A DNA stretch of 7,472 nt from DATJQA01 sp038057515 (GTDB lineage Bacteria; Patescibacteriota; Minisyncoccia; UBA6257; 2-01-FULL-56-20): the NCBI GenBank assembly GCA_038057515.1, contig JBBUDB010000007.1, positions 1 to 7,472 on the forward strand, in the 5' to 3' direction. A model generated the notes under the pieces. The model worked only from the letters and a program-made list of their open reading frames with translations. It was not told where the DNA came from and did no database searches. Shown in pieces: positions 1-6,174 of the stretch; within the stretch, counting starts at the first letter, position 1, and each line of letters begins with the position of its first letter. Both the position numbers and the translations under genes were made by a program.

Positions 1-522
1 AAAGACGTTCAGAAAACCGGGGCGGTATTCAACGAAGATAAGTTGAATTGGATGAACAAAGAATATTTAAAAAAACTTTCGAATGAAGAGCTTGCCCAGA
101 AGGTGGCGCCATTCCTTAACCGACCCAACCAGAACGGTCGTCTAGCCGATATCGTCGGGGCTGTTCGCGATCACATGACGACTTTGAAGGATATTGATTC
201 GCTCACGACTTTCTTCTTCGAGCCGCCGACCTATCTGCCGGAACTTCTTGTTTGGAAAAAAGATACGCCCGAAGTCGCGCACGGCGCTCTTGCGGCAACA
301 CGTGATATTCTCAAGGATCTTCCCGGAGACAGATTCACCGTTCCTGGTCTCACGACTCTTCTTGAGCCCACGACCGCCACCCTGGGTCGGGGTAGCGTCC
401 TCTGGCCGTTGCGCGTCGCCCTTTCCGGACTTGCCGCTTCGCCAGACCCATTCGTCATCGCCGCTATCCTCGGGAAAAAGGAGGTTCTTTCTCGTATCGA
501 ATTAGCGCTTAGTAAAATCTAA
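1..522 (+). CDS. gltX: Glutamyl-tRNA synthetase, C-terminal part (5' end outside window)
   Basis: The frame is open from base 1 and ends at TAA 520-522, giving 173 residues. The start lies outside the window; the ATGs at 43 and 52 are internal. Seen: FNEDKLNWMNKEYLKKL near the beginning, matching the class I GluRS segment that follows the catalytic core (KL-W-N-x-Y-I/L). Near the end is LWPLRVALSG followed by ASPDPF and ILGKKEVLSRI, the typical end of the helical anticodon-binding domain. GluRS charges tRNA(Glu) with glutamate in the cytoplasm; CPR bacteria often use a non-discriminating form that also charges tRNA(Gln), but this fragment cannot show which. The KMSKS and HIGH motifs are upstream of the window. 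The stop overlaps the next start by one base, so the two genes are probably co-transcribed. GlnRS is unlikely because the C-terminal domain is the helical GluRS type. Confidence 0.93.
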   Translation, partial: KDVQKTGAVFNEDKLNWMNKEYLKKLSNEELAQKVAPFLNRPNQNGRLADIVGAVRDHMTTLKDIDSLTTFFFEPPTYLPELLVWKKDTPEVAHGALAATRDILKDLPGDRFTVPGLTTLLEPTTATLGRGSVLWPLRVALSGLAASPDPFVIAAILGKKEVLSRIELALSKI

Positions 523-524
523 TG
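520..524 (+). promoter_or_regulatory. TAATG stop-start overlap, gltX to M23 peptidase
   Basis: The gltX stop TAA (520-522) shares its last A with the peptidase ATG (522-524). The peptidase frame has a TAG at 510-512, so it cannot start earlier. There is no Shine-Dalgarno at normal distance. This arrangement usually means translation by termination-reinitiation; the coupling is inferred from the layout. Confidence 0.7.
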
Positions 525-1865
525 GAAAGACCTTCGCTTAATTTTTCCCGTGTTTTTGCCGCCTTAGCTGCGCTTTTTATTATTTTTGGCAACAACACCG
601 CCCCGACAAAGGCCCAGAAAGCACCGACATCGACTCCGGCGGGGGAGAGCGATGGCGCCCCGGCCGCTCCCGACCCCGCTCTGATTCGAAAGAATGAACT
701 CGAAAATCTGATCCGGGAAAAGGCTGCGGCGCTTGAAAGCATCAACAAGGAGCTCGAAACGACGAATAGCAATCTACAATCAACGAAAGACCAGAAAGCG
801 AGCTTACAGCGCGAGCTCGCCACGCTTCAGTCGAACGTGAAACAGCTCGAACTCAGCATGAAAGCCGACGAAATTACCGCTCAAAAGCTCGGCCTCGAAG
901 TTGGCTCTATCCAGTACGATATCCGCGACCTTGAACTCACGATGACGCAAAAGAGCGAGGCCATCAGCCACGTTCTTCGTGAGCTCCAAAAAAATGACGA
1001 AACTAGCCCGCTAATAATTTTTCTGAAAAACGATAGTTTAGCGGACGGTTTTTGGGAGACGCAATCACTTAAGAACCTGCGCACGCAACTTGCCGACGAT
1101 ATTGCAAGCCTCACCAATCTCCAGCGCGATCTTACAGATAAGGTACGTCTCGTATCAACGAAAAAAACAAGTATCGAACTTCACAAGAAAAACCTCGAAG
1201 TTAGAAAAACGATCGTCCAGGATCAGCAGGAGGCGCGTAAGGCCATTCTCGCGCAAACAAAAAATAAAGAAACCGTTTACGAACAACAGGTTGCTGATCT
1301 CAAAAAACAGCAAGATGCTATCGAAGATGAGATCAGTAAATATGAAGATGAGCTACTCGCGAAGTTCGACAAGAACCTTCTGCCCACAAAACGGTCCGGC
1401 GTTTTCCAGTGGCCAGTGGCTCTTGTTTCCGATGGCGGGAAGGGGAGAATTACCCAACACTTTGGAGAAAAATCATATCTCTATCGCGGTCGACCGCATA
1501 ACGGCCTTGATATCGGCGCCCCGATCGGCACGCCGGTTTTTGCCGCCGCCGATGGCGTCGTTTCCGCGGTTGATAACAACGATCGAAGCAAGTGGAGCAA
1601 ATATCAATACGGTAGATACGTTCTCATCAAGCATCCGAACAATCTCTCGACCCTTTACGCACACCTTTCAAGCCAGGTCGTAAGGCGTGGTGAGCAAGTG
1701 AAGCGCGGCGATCTCATCGGCTATGTAGGCGCCACTGGCTACGCTACGGGACCCCATTTACATCTCGGCGTTTACTGGACCGACAGCATCGAAATGAAGT
1801 CCGTCCCGCCAGCCGCCGGACTGGTACCGATCGGCGTCGTCATCAGACCGGAAGACTATCTGTGA
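522..1865 (+). CDS. Exported M23-family murein peptidase with coiled-coil domain (EnvC/NlpD-like)
   Basis: 447 residues. Residues 1-33 form a signal-like N-terminus: a basic start, a hydrophobic stretch about 11-23, and possible cleavage after TKA near 31. Residues about 34-53 are a Pro/Ala/Ser-rich linker. Residues about 55-285 are long Glu/Lys/Gln/Leu-rich helices, read as coiled coil, with a break near 158-178. Residues about 294-447 are the LytM/M23 domain: WPV, ITQHFG, then H326-NGL-D330, H381 in YAHLS, and H412-L-H414. By analogy with LytM, H326, D330 and H414 hold zinc, and H381 and H412 assist catalysis. All are present, so it looks active, unlike E. coli EnvC, whose LytM domain is degenerate. 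It should cleave peptide crosslinks of peptidoglycan outside the membrane. It lies between gltX and murC, which fits wall growth or division. An activator role is possible; the exact substrate bond is unknown. Confidence 0.9.
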   Translation: MERPSLNFSRVFAALAALFIIFGNNTAPTKAQKAPTSTPAGESDGAPAAPDPALIRKNELENLIREKAAALESINKELETTNSNLQSTKDQKASLQRELATLQSNVKQLELSMKADEITAQKLGLEVGSIQYDIRDLELTMTQKSEAISHVLRELQKNDETSPLIIFLKNDSLADGFWETQSLKNLRTQLADDIASLTNLQRDLTDKVRLVSTKKTSIELHKKNLEVRKTIVQDQQEARKAILAQTKNKETVYEQQVADLKKQQDAIEDEISKYEDELLAKFDKNLLPTKRSGVFQWPVALVSDGGKGRITQHFGEKSYLYRGRPHNGLDIGAPIGTPVFAAADGVVSAVDNNDRSKWSKYQYGRYVLIKHPNNLSTLYAHLSSQVVRRGEQVKRGDLIGYVGATGYATGPHLHLGVYWTDSIEMKSVPPAAGLVPIGVVIRPEDYL

Positions 1866-1879
1866 TTTAGCAACAAAAA

Positions 1880-1907
1880 CTGTCGTAAAAACACTATTGT
1901 GCGACAG
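1880..1907 (+). promoter_or_regulatory. Hairpin between the peptidase gene and murC, touching the Shine-Dalgarno
   Basis: CTGTCG at 1880-1885 pairs perfectly with CGACAG at 1902-1907. Inside it, CAC (1892-1894) can pair with GTG (1899-1901) around a TATT loop, with TAAAAA bulged out on the 5' side. The 3' arm covers the first two bases of AGGAG (1906-1910). No U-run follows, so this is not a typical intrinsic terminator. It could be a weak translational control element or an mRNA-end structure; function is inferred only. Confidence 0.45.
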
Positions 1908-1922
1908 GAGATAAACATGTAA
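1906..1922 (+). promoter_or_regulatory. Shine-Dalgarno plus ATG-TAA start-stop in front of murC
   Basis: AGGAG (1906-1910) is followed after six bases by ATG (1917-1919) and directly by TAA (1920-1922). The murC ATG is at 1928, 17 bases from the Shine-Dalgarno and too far for standard initiation. In the murC frame there is no ATG, GTG or TTG between the upstream TAA (1886-1888) and 1928. As written, ribosomes would load at the start-stop and could reinitiate 5 bases after its stop. Confidence 0.5.
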
Positions 1923-1927
1923 ACCCC

Positions 1928-3298
1928 ATGAAAAAGACCCCTCCCCCTAAAAAACCACTCGTTCATTTTATCGGCATCGGCGGTATCGGCATGAGTAGCT
2001 TAGCCCAGTGGTTTATGGCCCAAAACTGGGCCGTAACGGGTTCGGATATCACGCGGTCGCTCATTACGCATGACGCGGCAAAACGAGGCGTAAAGGTCAA
2101 AATCGGGCCCCAAAAGGCATCAAATCTCCCCTCGCGGACCTCTCTGGTTATTCGGACCCAGGCAGTAAAGCCAGATAACCCAGAATACGCCGCCGCCAGG
2201 CACCGGAAGGTGCCCATCATGACCTATCCGGAGATAGTCGGCCAACTGACTGACGAATATCGTACCGTGGCGGTTGCCGGCGCCCACGGCAAGAGCACCA
2301 CGACGGCCTTTATGGCCTTACTCCTTGAGCGTGCCAAGCTCGACCCGACGGTCATCATCGGCACGCGCCTCAAAGAATTTGGAGAAAACAATTTCCGCCC
2401 CGGACACGGCCCCTGGCTCGTCCTCGAAGCCGACGAATACGGTAAGGCCTTTTTAAATTACACGCCGACAATCGCTATCATTACTAATATCGATAAAGAG
2501 CATCTTGACACCTACGGACGTCTAGCGGGCGTGAAGCGCGCCTTCCTCACTTTCATCGGCCGGATACTTCCCGGCGGGGCGCTTATCGTGAACGCCGATG
2601 ATAAAAATACCGTTTCGCTAAAATCCCGAACCCTGAAGATCGCTCGTAAAAATCACGTAGAGGTTATTTGGTATTCCCGCCGCTCCCCGCTCGCGGCCAA
2701 ACTCCGCAAGGTTTTAAAAATTCCCGGCGAGCACAATGTTTCAAATGCCCTGGCCGCCATGGCCGCCGCCAAGCTTTTCCATATACCCGAAAAAAATGCT
2801 CTCGTGACGCTTGGAATTTATCGGGGTTCGTGGCGGCGCTTCGACCGGCGCGGCAGTTTCCGGGACGCGATCGTTTTCGACGACTACGCCCACCACCCGA
2901 CCGAGATAAAAGCAACGCTCCAGGGGTTTCGTGCGCGCTTTCCGAAAAAGAAGATCATTTGCGTTTACGAACCGCACCAGGCCGAACGCCTGCGCCGACT
3001 TTGGCCGGAGTTCCAAACCTGCTTCGACCTGGCCGACGAACTAGTTATGCTCCCCATCTACCGCGTCGCCGGGCGGGATAACCGCGAACATCCGACCTAT
3101 AACTCCCGCAATCTCGCCGCGCTCGTCGCAAAAAGAAATCCGAAAAAGACCGTTCGCTATCTCCCCGATTATCGTAAGCTCGGGAAAACTCTTGTCGCCC
3201 TCTCCCCTGCCCCGCTCCGGGATAAGGTTATCGTGATGATGGGCGCGGGAACGATCGCGGAACACACGAAGGGCTTACTCAAGCATTCTCGCCAATAG
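1928..3298 (+). CDS. murC: UDP-N-acetylmuramate--L-alanine ligase (MurC-type Mur ligase)
   Basis: 456 residues, normal MurC length. MurC adds L-alanine to UDP-MurNAc using ATP, the first peptide step of peptidoglycan synthesis, in the cytoplasm. Three Mur ligase domains are visible. Residues about 11-105 form a Rossmann-like UDP-binding domain with HFIGIGGIGMSSLA at 13-26. The central ATPase domain has the P-loop GAHGKSTTT (118-126), EADEY (167-171) and TNIDKEHLDTY (186-196). GEHNVSNALAAMAA (267-280) leads into the C-terminal domain with WRRFDRRG (302-309), DDYAHHPTE (318-326) and YEPHQAERLRR (347-357). The P-loop has Ala and Ser where many MurCs read GTHGKT, a conservative change. The start 1928 is forced because no other start fits after the stop at 1886. 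Mpl (the tripeptide ligase) is the main alternative; the TNID-EHLDTY segment and the operon favour MurC. Confidence 0.9.
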   Translation: MKKTPPPKKPLVHFIGIGGIGMSSLAQWFMAQNWAVTGSDITRSLITHDAAKRGVKVKIGPQKASNLPSRTSLVIRTQAVKPDNPEYAAARHRKVPIMTYPEIVGQLTDEYRTVAVAGAHGKSTTTAFMALLLERAKLDPTVIIGTRLKEFGENNFRPGHGPWLVLEADEYGKAFLNYTPTIAIITNIDKEHLDTYGRLAGVKRAFLTFIGRILPGGALIVNADDKNTVSLKSRTLKIARKNHVEVIWYSRRSPLAAKLRKVLKIPGEHNVSNALAAMAAAKLFHIPEKNALVTLGIYRGSWRRFDRRGSFRDAIVFDDYAHHPTEIKATLQGFRARFPKKKIICVYEPHQAERLRRLWPEFQTCFDLADELVMLPIYRVAGRDNREHPTYNSRNLAALVAKRNPKKTVRYLPDYRKLGKTLVALSPAPLRDKVIVMMGAGTIAEHTKGLLKHSRQ

Positions 3299-3309
3299 GC
3301 AACTACTTC

Positions 3310-4077
3310 ATGATTGACGACTACAAAACCGCCGAAGAATTTAAAGAAGAAAACGGCTACACCATCGATGGCACGTGGTATCCGCGCGTCACGAAAGTTG
3401 TTGGCATCAAGTCGAAGCCCGCGCTTCTTTATTACTATGCCGCCATGCCCAACTTCCACACCGCCAAAAACTCCATCGAAGAGGCCGCCAAAGAAGGCAC
3501 GATGGTCCACGAAGCTGCTGAAGCAATTCTTTTGGGGAAGGAGCCGCAAGTACCCGAAATGGTCGCTCCGGCCATCGCGGCCTTCCGGGAGTTTCTAACC
3601 TTAAACGACATCAAAACCCAGCCGGAATTTGTCGAGCGGCGCATCATGAGCAAAGACCACCGCTACGCCGGCACGATCGACGCCCTGGCGACGATCGGCG
3701 GTAAGTTCGGCGTGCTCGATATCAAAACCTCGCAGGCCATCTATCGCGACTATAATCTCCAGACGGCGGCCTATACCGTCGCCCTCCAGCCGGAATTCGA
3801 GAATCTTGAGACGCGCTGGATCCTGCGCATTGATCAATTCCAGGCGTGCGAACGTTGTCACGCTACGCGCCGCACCAAAGGCGGTCGCGTCAAAGTGCGC
3901 CGGAACGGTTCGGGGTTCCTCTGCGCCGACTGGCAACACGCCTGGGGCTTGCCCAAAGGAGACATCGAACTCAAAGAGGTGCCCTTTGAATACGGCGACT
4001 TCGAGGCCTTCCTCGGAGCCAAAAAACTTTGGGAGTGGGAAAATGCGGAGTGGTTAACGAAAGTAGGATATTTATAG
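3310..4077 (+). CDS. RecB/Cas4-like PD-(D/E)XK nuclease with CxxC...C...H segment
   Basis: 255 residues. The PD-(D/E)XK core can be followed: WYPRVTKVVGI (23-33), the opening seen in many phage and RecB-type members; GTMVHEAAEAIL (63-74) with H67; E109 in FVERR; YAGTIDAL (119-126) with D124; GVLDIKT (134-140) with D137-I-K139; and LQTAAY (150-155), the Q-x3-Y motif. All catalytic positions are present, so a metal-dependent DNA exo- or endonuclease is likely. After the core come C180-x2-C183, then C205-x4-H210, a possible zinc knuckle; it is not the four-cysteine pattern of Cas4/AddB iron-sulfur clusters. The C-terminus is Trp-rich (WEWENAEWL). It starts 11 bases after the murC stop with only a weak AGG at distance, which suggests coupling. 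No helicase, cas or phage genes are nearby, so its role is unknown: repair, recombination or processing of imported DNA. Confidence 0.82.
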   Translation: MIDDYKTAEEFKEENGYTIDGTWYPRVTKVVGIKSKPALLYYYAAMPNFHTAKNSIEEAAKEGTMVHEAAEAILLGKEPQVPEMVAPAIAAFREFLTLNDIKTQPEFVERRIMSKDHRYAGTIDALATIGGKFGVLDIKTSQAIYRDYNLQTAAYTVALQPEFENLETRWILRIDQFQACERCHATRRTKGGRVKVRRNGSGFLCADWQHAWGLPKGDIELKEVPFEYGDFEAFLGAKKLWEWENAEWLTKVGYL

Positions 4078-4100
4078 AAGACGCCTTAGTGAGCTTTTTA

Positions 4101-4122
4101 ACCCTGAGCTAAGTCGAAGGGT
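4101..4122. repeat. Short dispersed palindrome, CCCTGAGC..GTCGAAGGG type
   Basis: ACCCT and AGGGT form the outer arms of a 22-bp imperfect palindrome with the core CCCTGAGCTAAGTCGAAGGG. Translated on the - strand it gives PFDLAQG, a peptide I recall from many spurious small ORFs in CPR and other environmental genomes, which marks it as a dispersed intergenic repeat. Only one copy is in this window, so the multi-copy nature rests on recollection. It lies exactly between the nuclease gene and the relic of its 3' end. Confidence 0.6.
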
Positions 4123-4169
4123 GGGAGTGGGAAAACAAAGATTGGCTCACGAAAATAGGATATCTGTGA
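4122..4169 (+). pseudogene. Relic of a second PD-(D/E)XK nuclease gene, last 15 codons
   Basis: Read in its own frame, 4122-4169 gives WEWENKDWLTKIGYL and a TGA stop. The last 15 codons of the nuclease gene (4030-4077) give WEWENAEWLTKVGYL and TAG. By my count 12 of 15 residues and 36 of 48 bases match, and most changes are silent or conservative (A/K, E/D, V/I). The frame is closed by TAA at 4110-4112, so no protein can come from it alone. It differs in frame from the intact gene. It reads as the tail of a diverged paralogue whose body was lost, not as a fresh local duplication. Confidence 0.75.
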
Positions 4170-4187
4170 GCGTGGCTTCTTATCTAC

Positions 4188-4217
4188 TATTTTCTTATTC
4201 GCGCGAATAAGAAAATA
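4188..4217. terminator. Perfect 30-bp palindrome, probable two-way terminator and dispersed repeat
   Basis: TATTTTCTTATTC (4188-4200) pairs fully with GAATAAGAAAATA (4205-4217) around a self-complementary GCGC. It lies between the end of the + strand operon and the end of the - strand small gene at 4243, so it would face transcripts from both sides. The stem is AT-rich and the trailing U-run is poor (ATGTTTT on +), so termination is a guess. The same arm, ACTATTTTCTTAT, recurs at 6175-6227, which shows it belongs to a repeat family. Confidence 0.6.
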
Positions 4218-4242
4218 ATGTTTTGGAGACGGCGTATCCCCC

Positions 4243-4404
4243 CTATTCTGAGGTAAGCGGGTTACTTCCTGCCGTTTCGATGATGATTGGCGTGGGCTGG
4301 TCGCGGCCAATCAAGTATCCGGCAGCAAAGCAGATGGAGCCGACGAGAAAAATAATCCCGCCGAAGATAAGTTGTTTGCGGTAGATAAAAATGAAGTCGC
4401 GCAT
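4243..4404 (-). CDS. Small single-pass membrane protein, 53 residues
   Basis: On the - strand, ATG at 4404-4402 opens a 53-codon frame ending in TAG (4245-4243). The protein starts MRDFIFIYRKQLIF, continues with a hydrophobic run (about residues 12-32: LIFGGIIFLVGSICFAAGYLI), and ends with GRDQPTPIIIETAGSNPLTSE. This is a clean basic-cytoplasmic, one-membrane-helix, short-outside-tail layout. An in-frame TAG 15 bases upstream makes this ATG the only start. No Shine-Dalgarno is visible (CCACCTCGCACC precedes it). The GYL-x-GR...PTPIIIE pattern reminds me of short membrane proteins in Parcubacteria, sometimes the N-terminus of larger secreted proteins; that link is from memory. Function is unknown. 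It could be chance, but the composition is very protein-like. Confidence 0.65.
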   Translation of the reverse strand: MRDFIFIYRKQLIFGGIIFLVGSICFAAGYLIGRDQPTPIIIETAGSNPLTSE

Positions 4405-4497
4405 GGTGCGAGGTGGCTAGAGATTAGTTAATTAGTCGAGTTTAGTAATTTTACGTTTGTAGCTAGTCCCTATTCTCTAATCGCCTAACTCTCTTCT
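4405..4497. other. AT-rich gap between small membrane gene and zinc-ribbon gene
   Basis: 93 bases without a credible gene, made of variations on TAGAGATTAG, TTAATTAG and CTCTAATCGCC. GGCTAGAGATTAG (4415-4427) and TTCTCTAATCGCC (4474-4486) are roughly inverted to each other but do not form a clean stem. It contains the trailer of the zinc-ribbon gene and the leader of the small gene. I see no convincing promoter. Confidence 0.4.
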
Positions 4498-6165
4498 TCA
4501 TACCACTTCCGCATTGTAGCAACTTTCACAGTACACGATTTCGGGCCGGTTGGGGGCGATGTTCGTCACTATATCCTTGTTACATTTTGCACACGTGCGG
4601 TCAAAAGTAAAAAACGGCCCGCGACGACGAATGCGATCTTCGTGACGACACGAAAAACATTTCCGCGGAACCGGAATCAGCATTGTCCGATAAAAAGCTA
4701 GCTCCGCTGGGGTCAAACGGTAATTACGTTCACAGGAAACACAACGTAAGATCTCTTTAATGATTATATCGGTTGTATCTTGGATACGGTCGGGGATCTC
4801 ATCTTGTCGTATTGTCTCCTGCCCCTTTGTCGAAGGAAGATCATCCTGCCAAGAGAACCCTTGCGCTAACGCTTCTTCTTTTGTGAGCGGTAAATTATCT
4901 TGCCCGATACACTCGTTATAGCCAAAATAAGCGAGCGATGGCGGAAAAAATAAGCCATACTCCCCCGCCTCGGTTAATTCCAGAACAATAGCTTCTTTCA
5001 GGCGTTGATATTCTTTGGCGGAGTATTTCTTGTTCAAGATTACGTACTCGGCATTTTTCACGCTGTCGGCGCCAAAGCAGTAGGCGCTGTTACGGGTAGC
5101 GAGTGAATATTCAACATCGTGGGAGTTCTCCACCCACCAACTACCAATCACTCTCTGTCCTAGGCCCACGCCAACACACTCAAGAAGTAATTCTGCCCTC
5201 CGTCCATGTCCGATAATATCAAAACAGTCTTTAGAAAATTTTACCGAGAATGAGTACCGCATGTTTTCGCTGAACGCCATCTCAAAACAATTTTGACAAT
5301 TTTTTGTTTCTGTAAGATATTCGCCCGTAGAGTCAAAAGCCTTGAAGTTGTTGTTCTCTTTTCGCGGGAATCCGCGCACGAATTCTTCGAATTTTTTTCT
5401 GGCGGCCTCCACCCGCTCGTAACTTCCAAAAATCTCTCTCACCCGTTTTTGCCACTCGTTTTTAGTGAGCTGTTCGTTAAAGAAACAATATTGCTTATGC
5501 CGTAAGTTCACGCAACCAAAACAATTCGTGCAGGCTAAGCAATTCAGCAGGAACCAAGAATCAAGACAGTCAGAAATATTTTGACTCCATACTACGCCAG
5601 CGCTTTTATTTACGTTTACTGCCTCATAGATTCTTTCAACTTCGTTCGCGAAATAGGTATCGAAAACATCTTTCCCCGCGATGCCACGCGAGTAGGCAGA
5701 ATTTTCACAATTCGGCCCGGAGTTGAATATGAGATAGCAATCTTTGTTACCGCCCGCGAAATTAGTGTATTCGCTATTTATGTTCGGCCCCAAGGCGGTA
5801 CCACTATAGGTAGCGTTTTTCGGAACCTGGAGCGTCAGTTCTCGGAGCTGATCAAAAAACGGGCGGCTGGAGTCGTACTCTCGCCCGTACAACATCGGGT
5901 CCCATTTATCTGAATTCCAGCAATCATTGCAATAGACCGTGTAGGGCGATTTTGGATGATACATTGTGACGATCGATCGATCGCATAATTTACACGTGTT
6001 TTTATAGAGTGTTCGTTCGTTGCGAAAAACCAAACGCCGACGAAAGCGGCACGGCGGACAGAGCCGCGGCGCTGGGACGCCCATTTTCTTGTAAAAATCA
6101 AAATCTTCCGGCTCGATGACGAAGTTGGTTTTACAGTTTTGACAGGTTTTATTTTCTGAATTCAT
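4498..6165 (-). CDS. Cysteine-rich protein with the same double zinc-ribbon module at both ends
   Basis: 555 residues, function unknown. The N-terminal module has C8-x2-C11, C36-x2-C39, C58-x2-C61 and C79-x2-C82. The C-terminal module has C475/478, C503/506, C525/528 and C546/549. The gaps between pairs are 24, 18 and 17 residues in both. Flanking words also match: FYKKMGVPAPRLCPPCR against FYRTMLIPVPRKCFSCR, and the IVT..xP..P..VYC..C ends. Each module should bind two zinc ions. After the first come SDKWDP, YGREYD and SRPFFDQL. The core (about 130-395) carries 13 more cysteines in repeated motifs such as CTNCFGC, KQYCFFN and NAEYVILNKKYSAKEY, suggesting a solenoid. FGYNECIGQDNLPLTKEEALAQGFSW (414-439) links to the C-terminal part. 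I recall similar CPR proteins, sometimes mislabelled CaiB/BaiF. Parts of the gene are AT-richer than its neighbours. The likely RBS is GAGAG at 6170-6174. No signal peptide, so it is presumably cytoplasmic. Confidence 0.88.
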   Translation of the reverse strand: MNSENKTCQNCKTNFVIEPEDFDFYKKMGVPAPRLCPPCRFRRRLVFRNERTLYKNTCKLCDRSIVTMYHPKSPYTVYCNDCWNSDKWDPMLYGREYDSSRPFFDQLRELTLQVPKNATYSGTALGPNINSEYTNFAGGNKDCYLIFNSGPNCENSAYSRGIAGKDVFDTYFANEVERIYEAVNVNKSAGVVWSQNISDCLDSWFLLNCLACTNCFGCVNLRHKQYCFFNEQLTKNEWQKRVREIFGSYERVEAARKKFEEFVRGFPRKENNNFKAFDSTGEYLTETKNCQNCFEMAFSENMRYSFSVKFSKDCFDIIGHGRRAELLLECVGVGLGQRVIGSWWVENSHDVEYSLATRNSAYCFGADSVKNAEYVILNKKYSAKEYQRLKEAIVLELTEAGEYGLFFPPSLAYFGYNECIGQDNLPLTKEEALAQGFSWQDDLPSTKGQETIRQDEIPDRIQDTTDIIIKEILRCVSCERNYRLTPAELAFYRTMLIPVPRKCFSCRHEDRIRRRGPFFTFDRTCAKCNKDIVTNIAPNRPEIVYCESCYNAEVV

Positions 6166-6174
6166 GGTTCTCTC

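Noticed and set aside
478..484. AAGGAGG as Shine-Dalgarno of the M23 gene
   Set aside because: It is 37 bases before the ATG, and a TAG at 510-512 blocks any earlier start in that frame. It encodes Lys-Glu of gltX.
2668..3081. 137-codon frame inside murC
   Set aside because: It overlaps the conserved MurC C-terminal domain in another phase and is very Arg/Pro-rich, typical of an out-of-frame read.
4098..4310. 70-codon - strand frame ending PFDLAQG
   Set aside because: It crosses the relic, the 30-bp palindrome and the repeat, and its C-terminus is the translated dispersed repeat. The overlapping 53-codon frame is far more protein-like.
4078..4497. CRISPR array, tRNA or attachment site near the nuclease
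   Set aside because: There are no regularly spaced direct repeats, no cloverleaf and no integrase. The Cas4-like nuclease has no cas neighbours.
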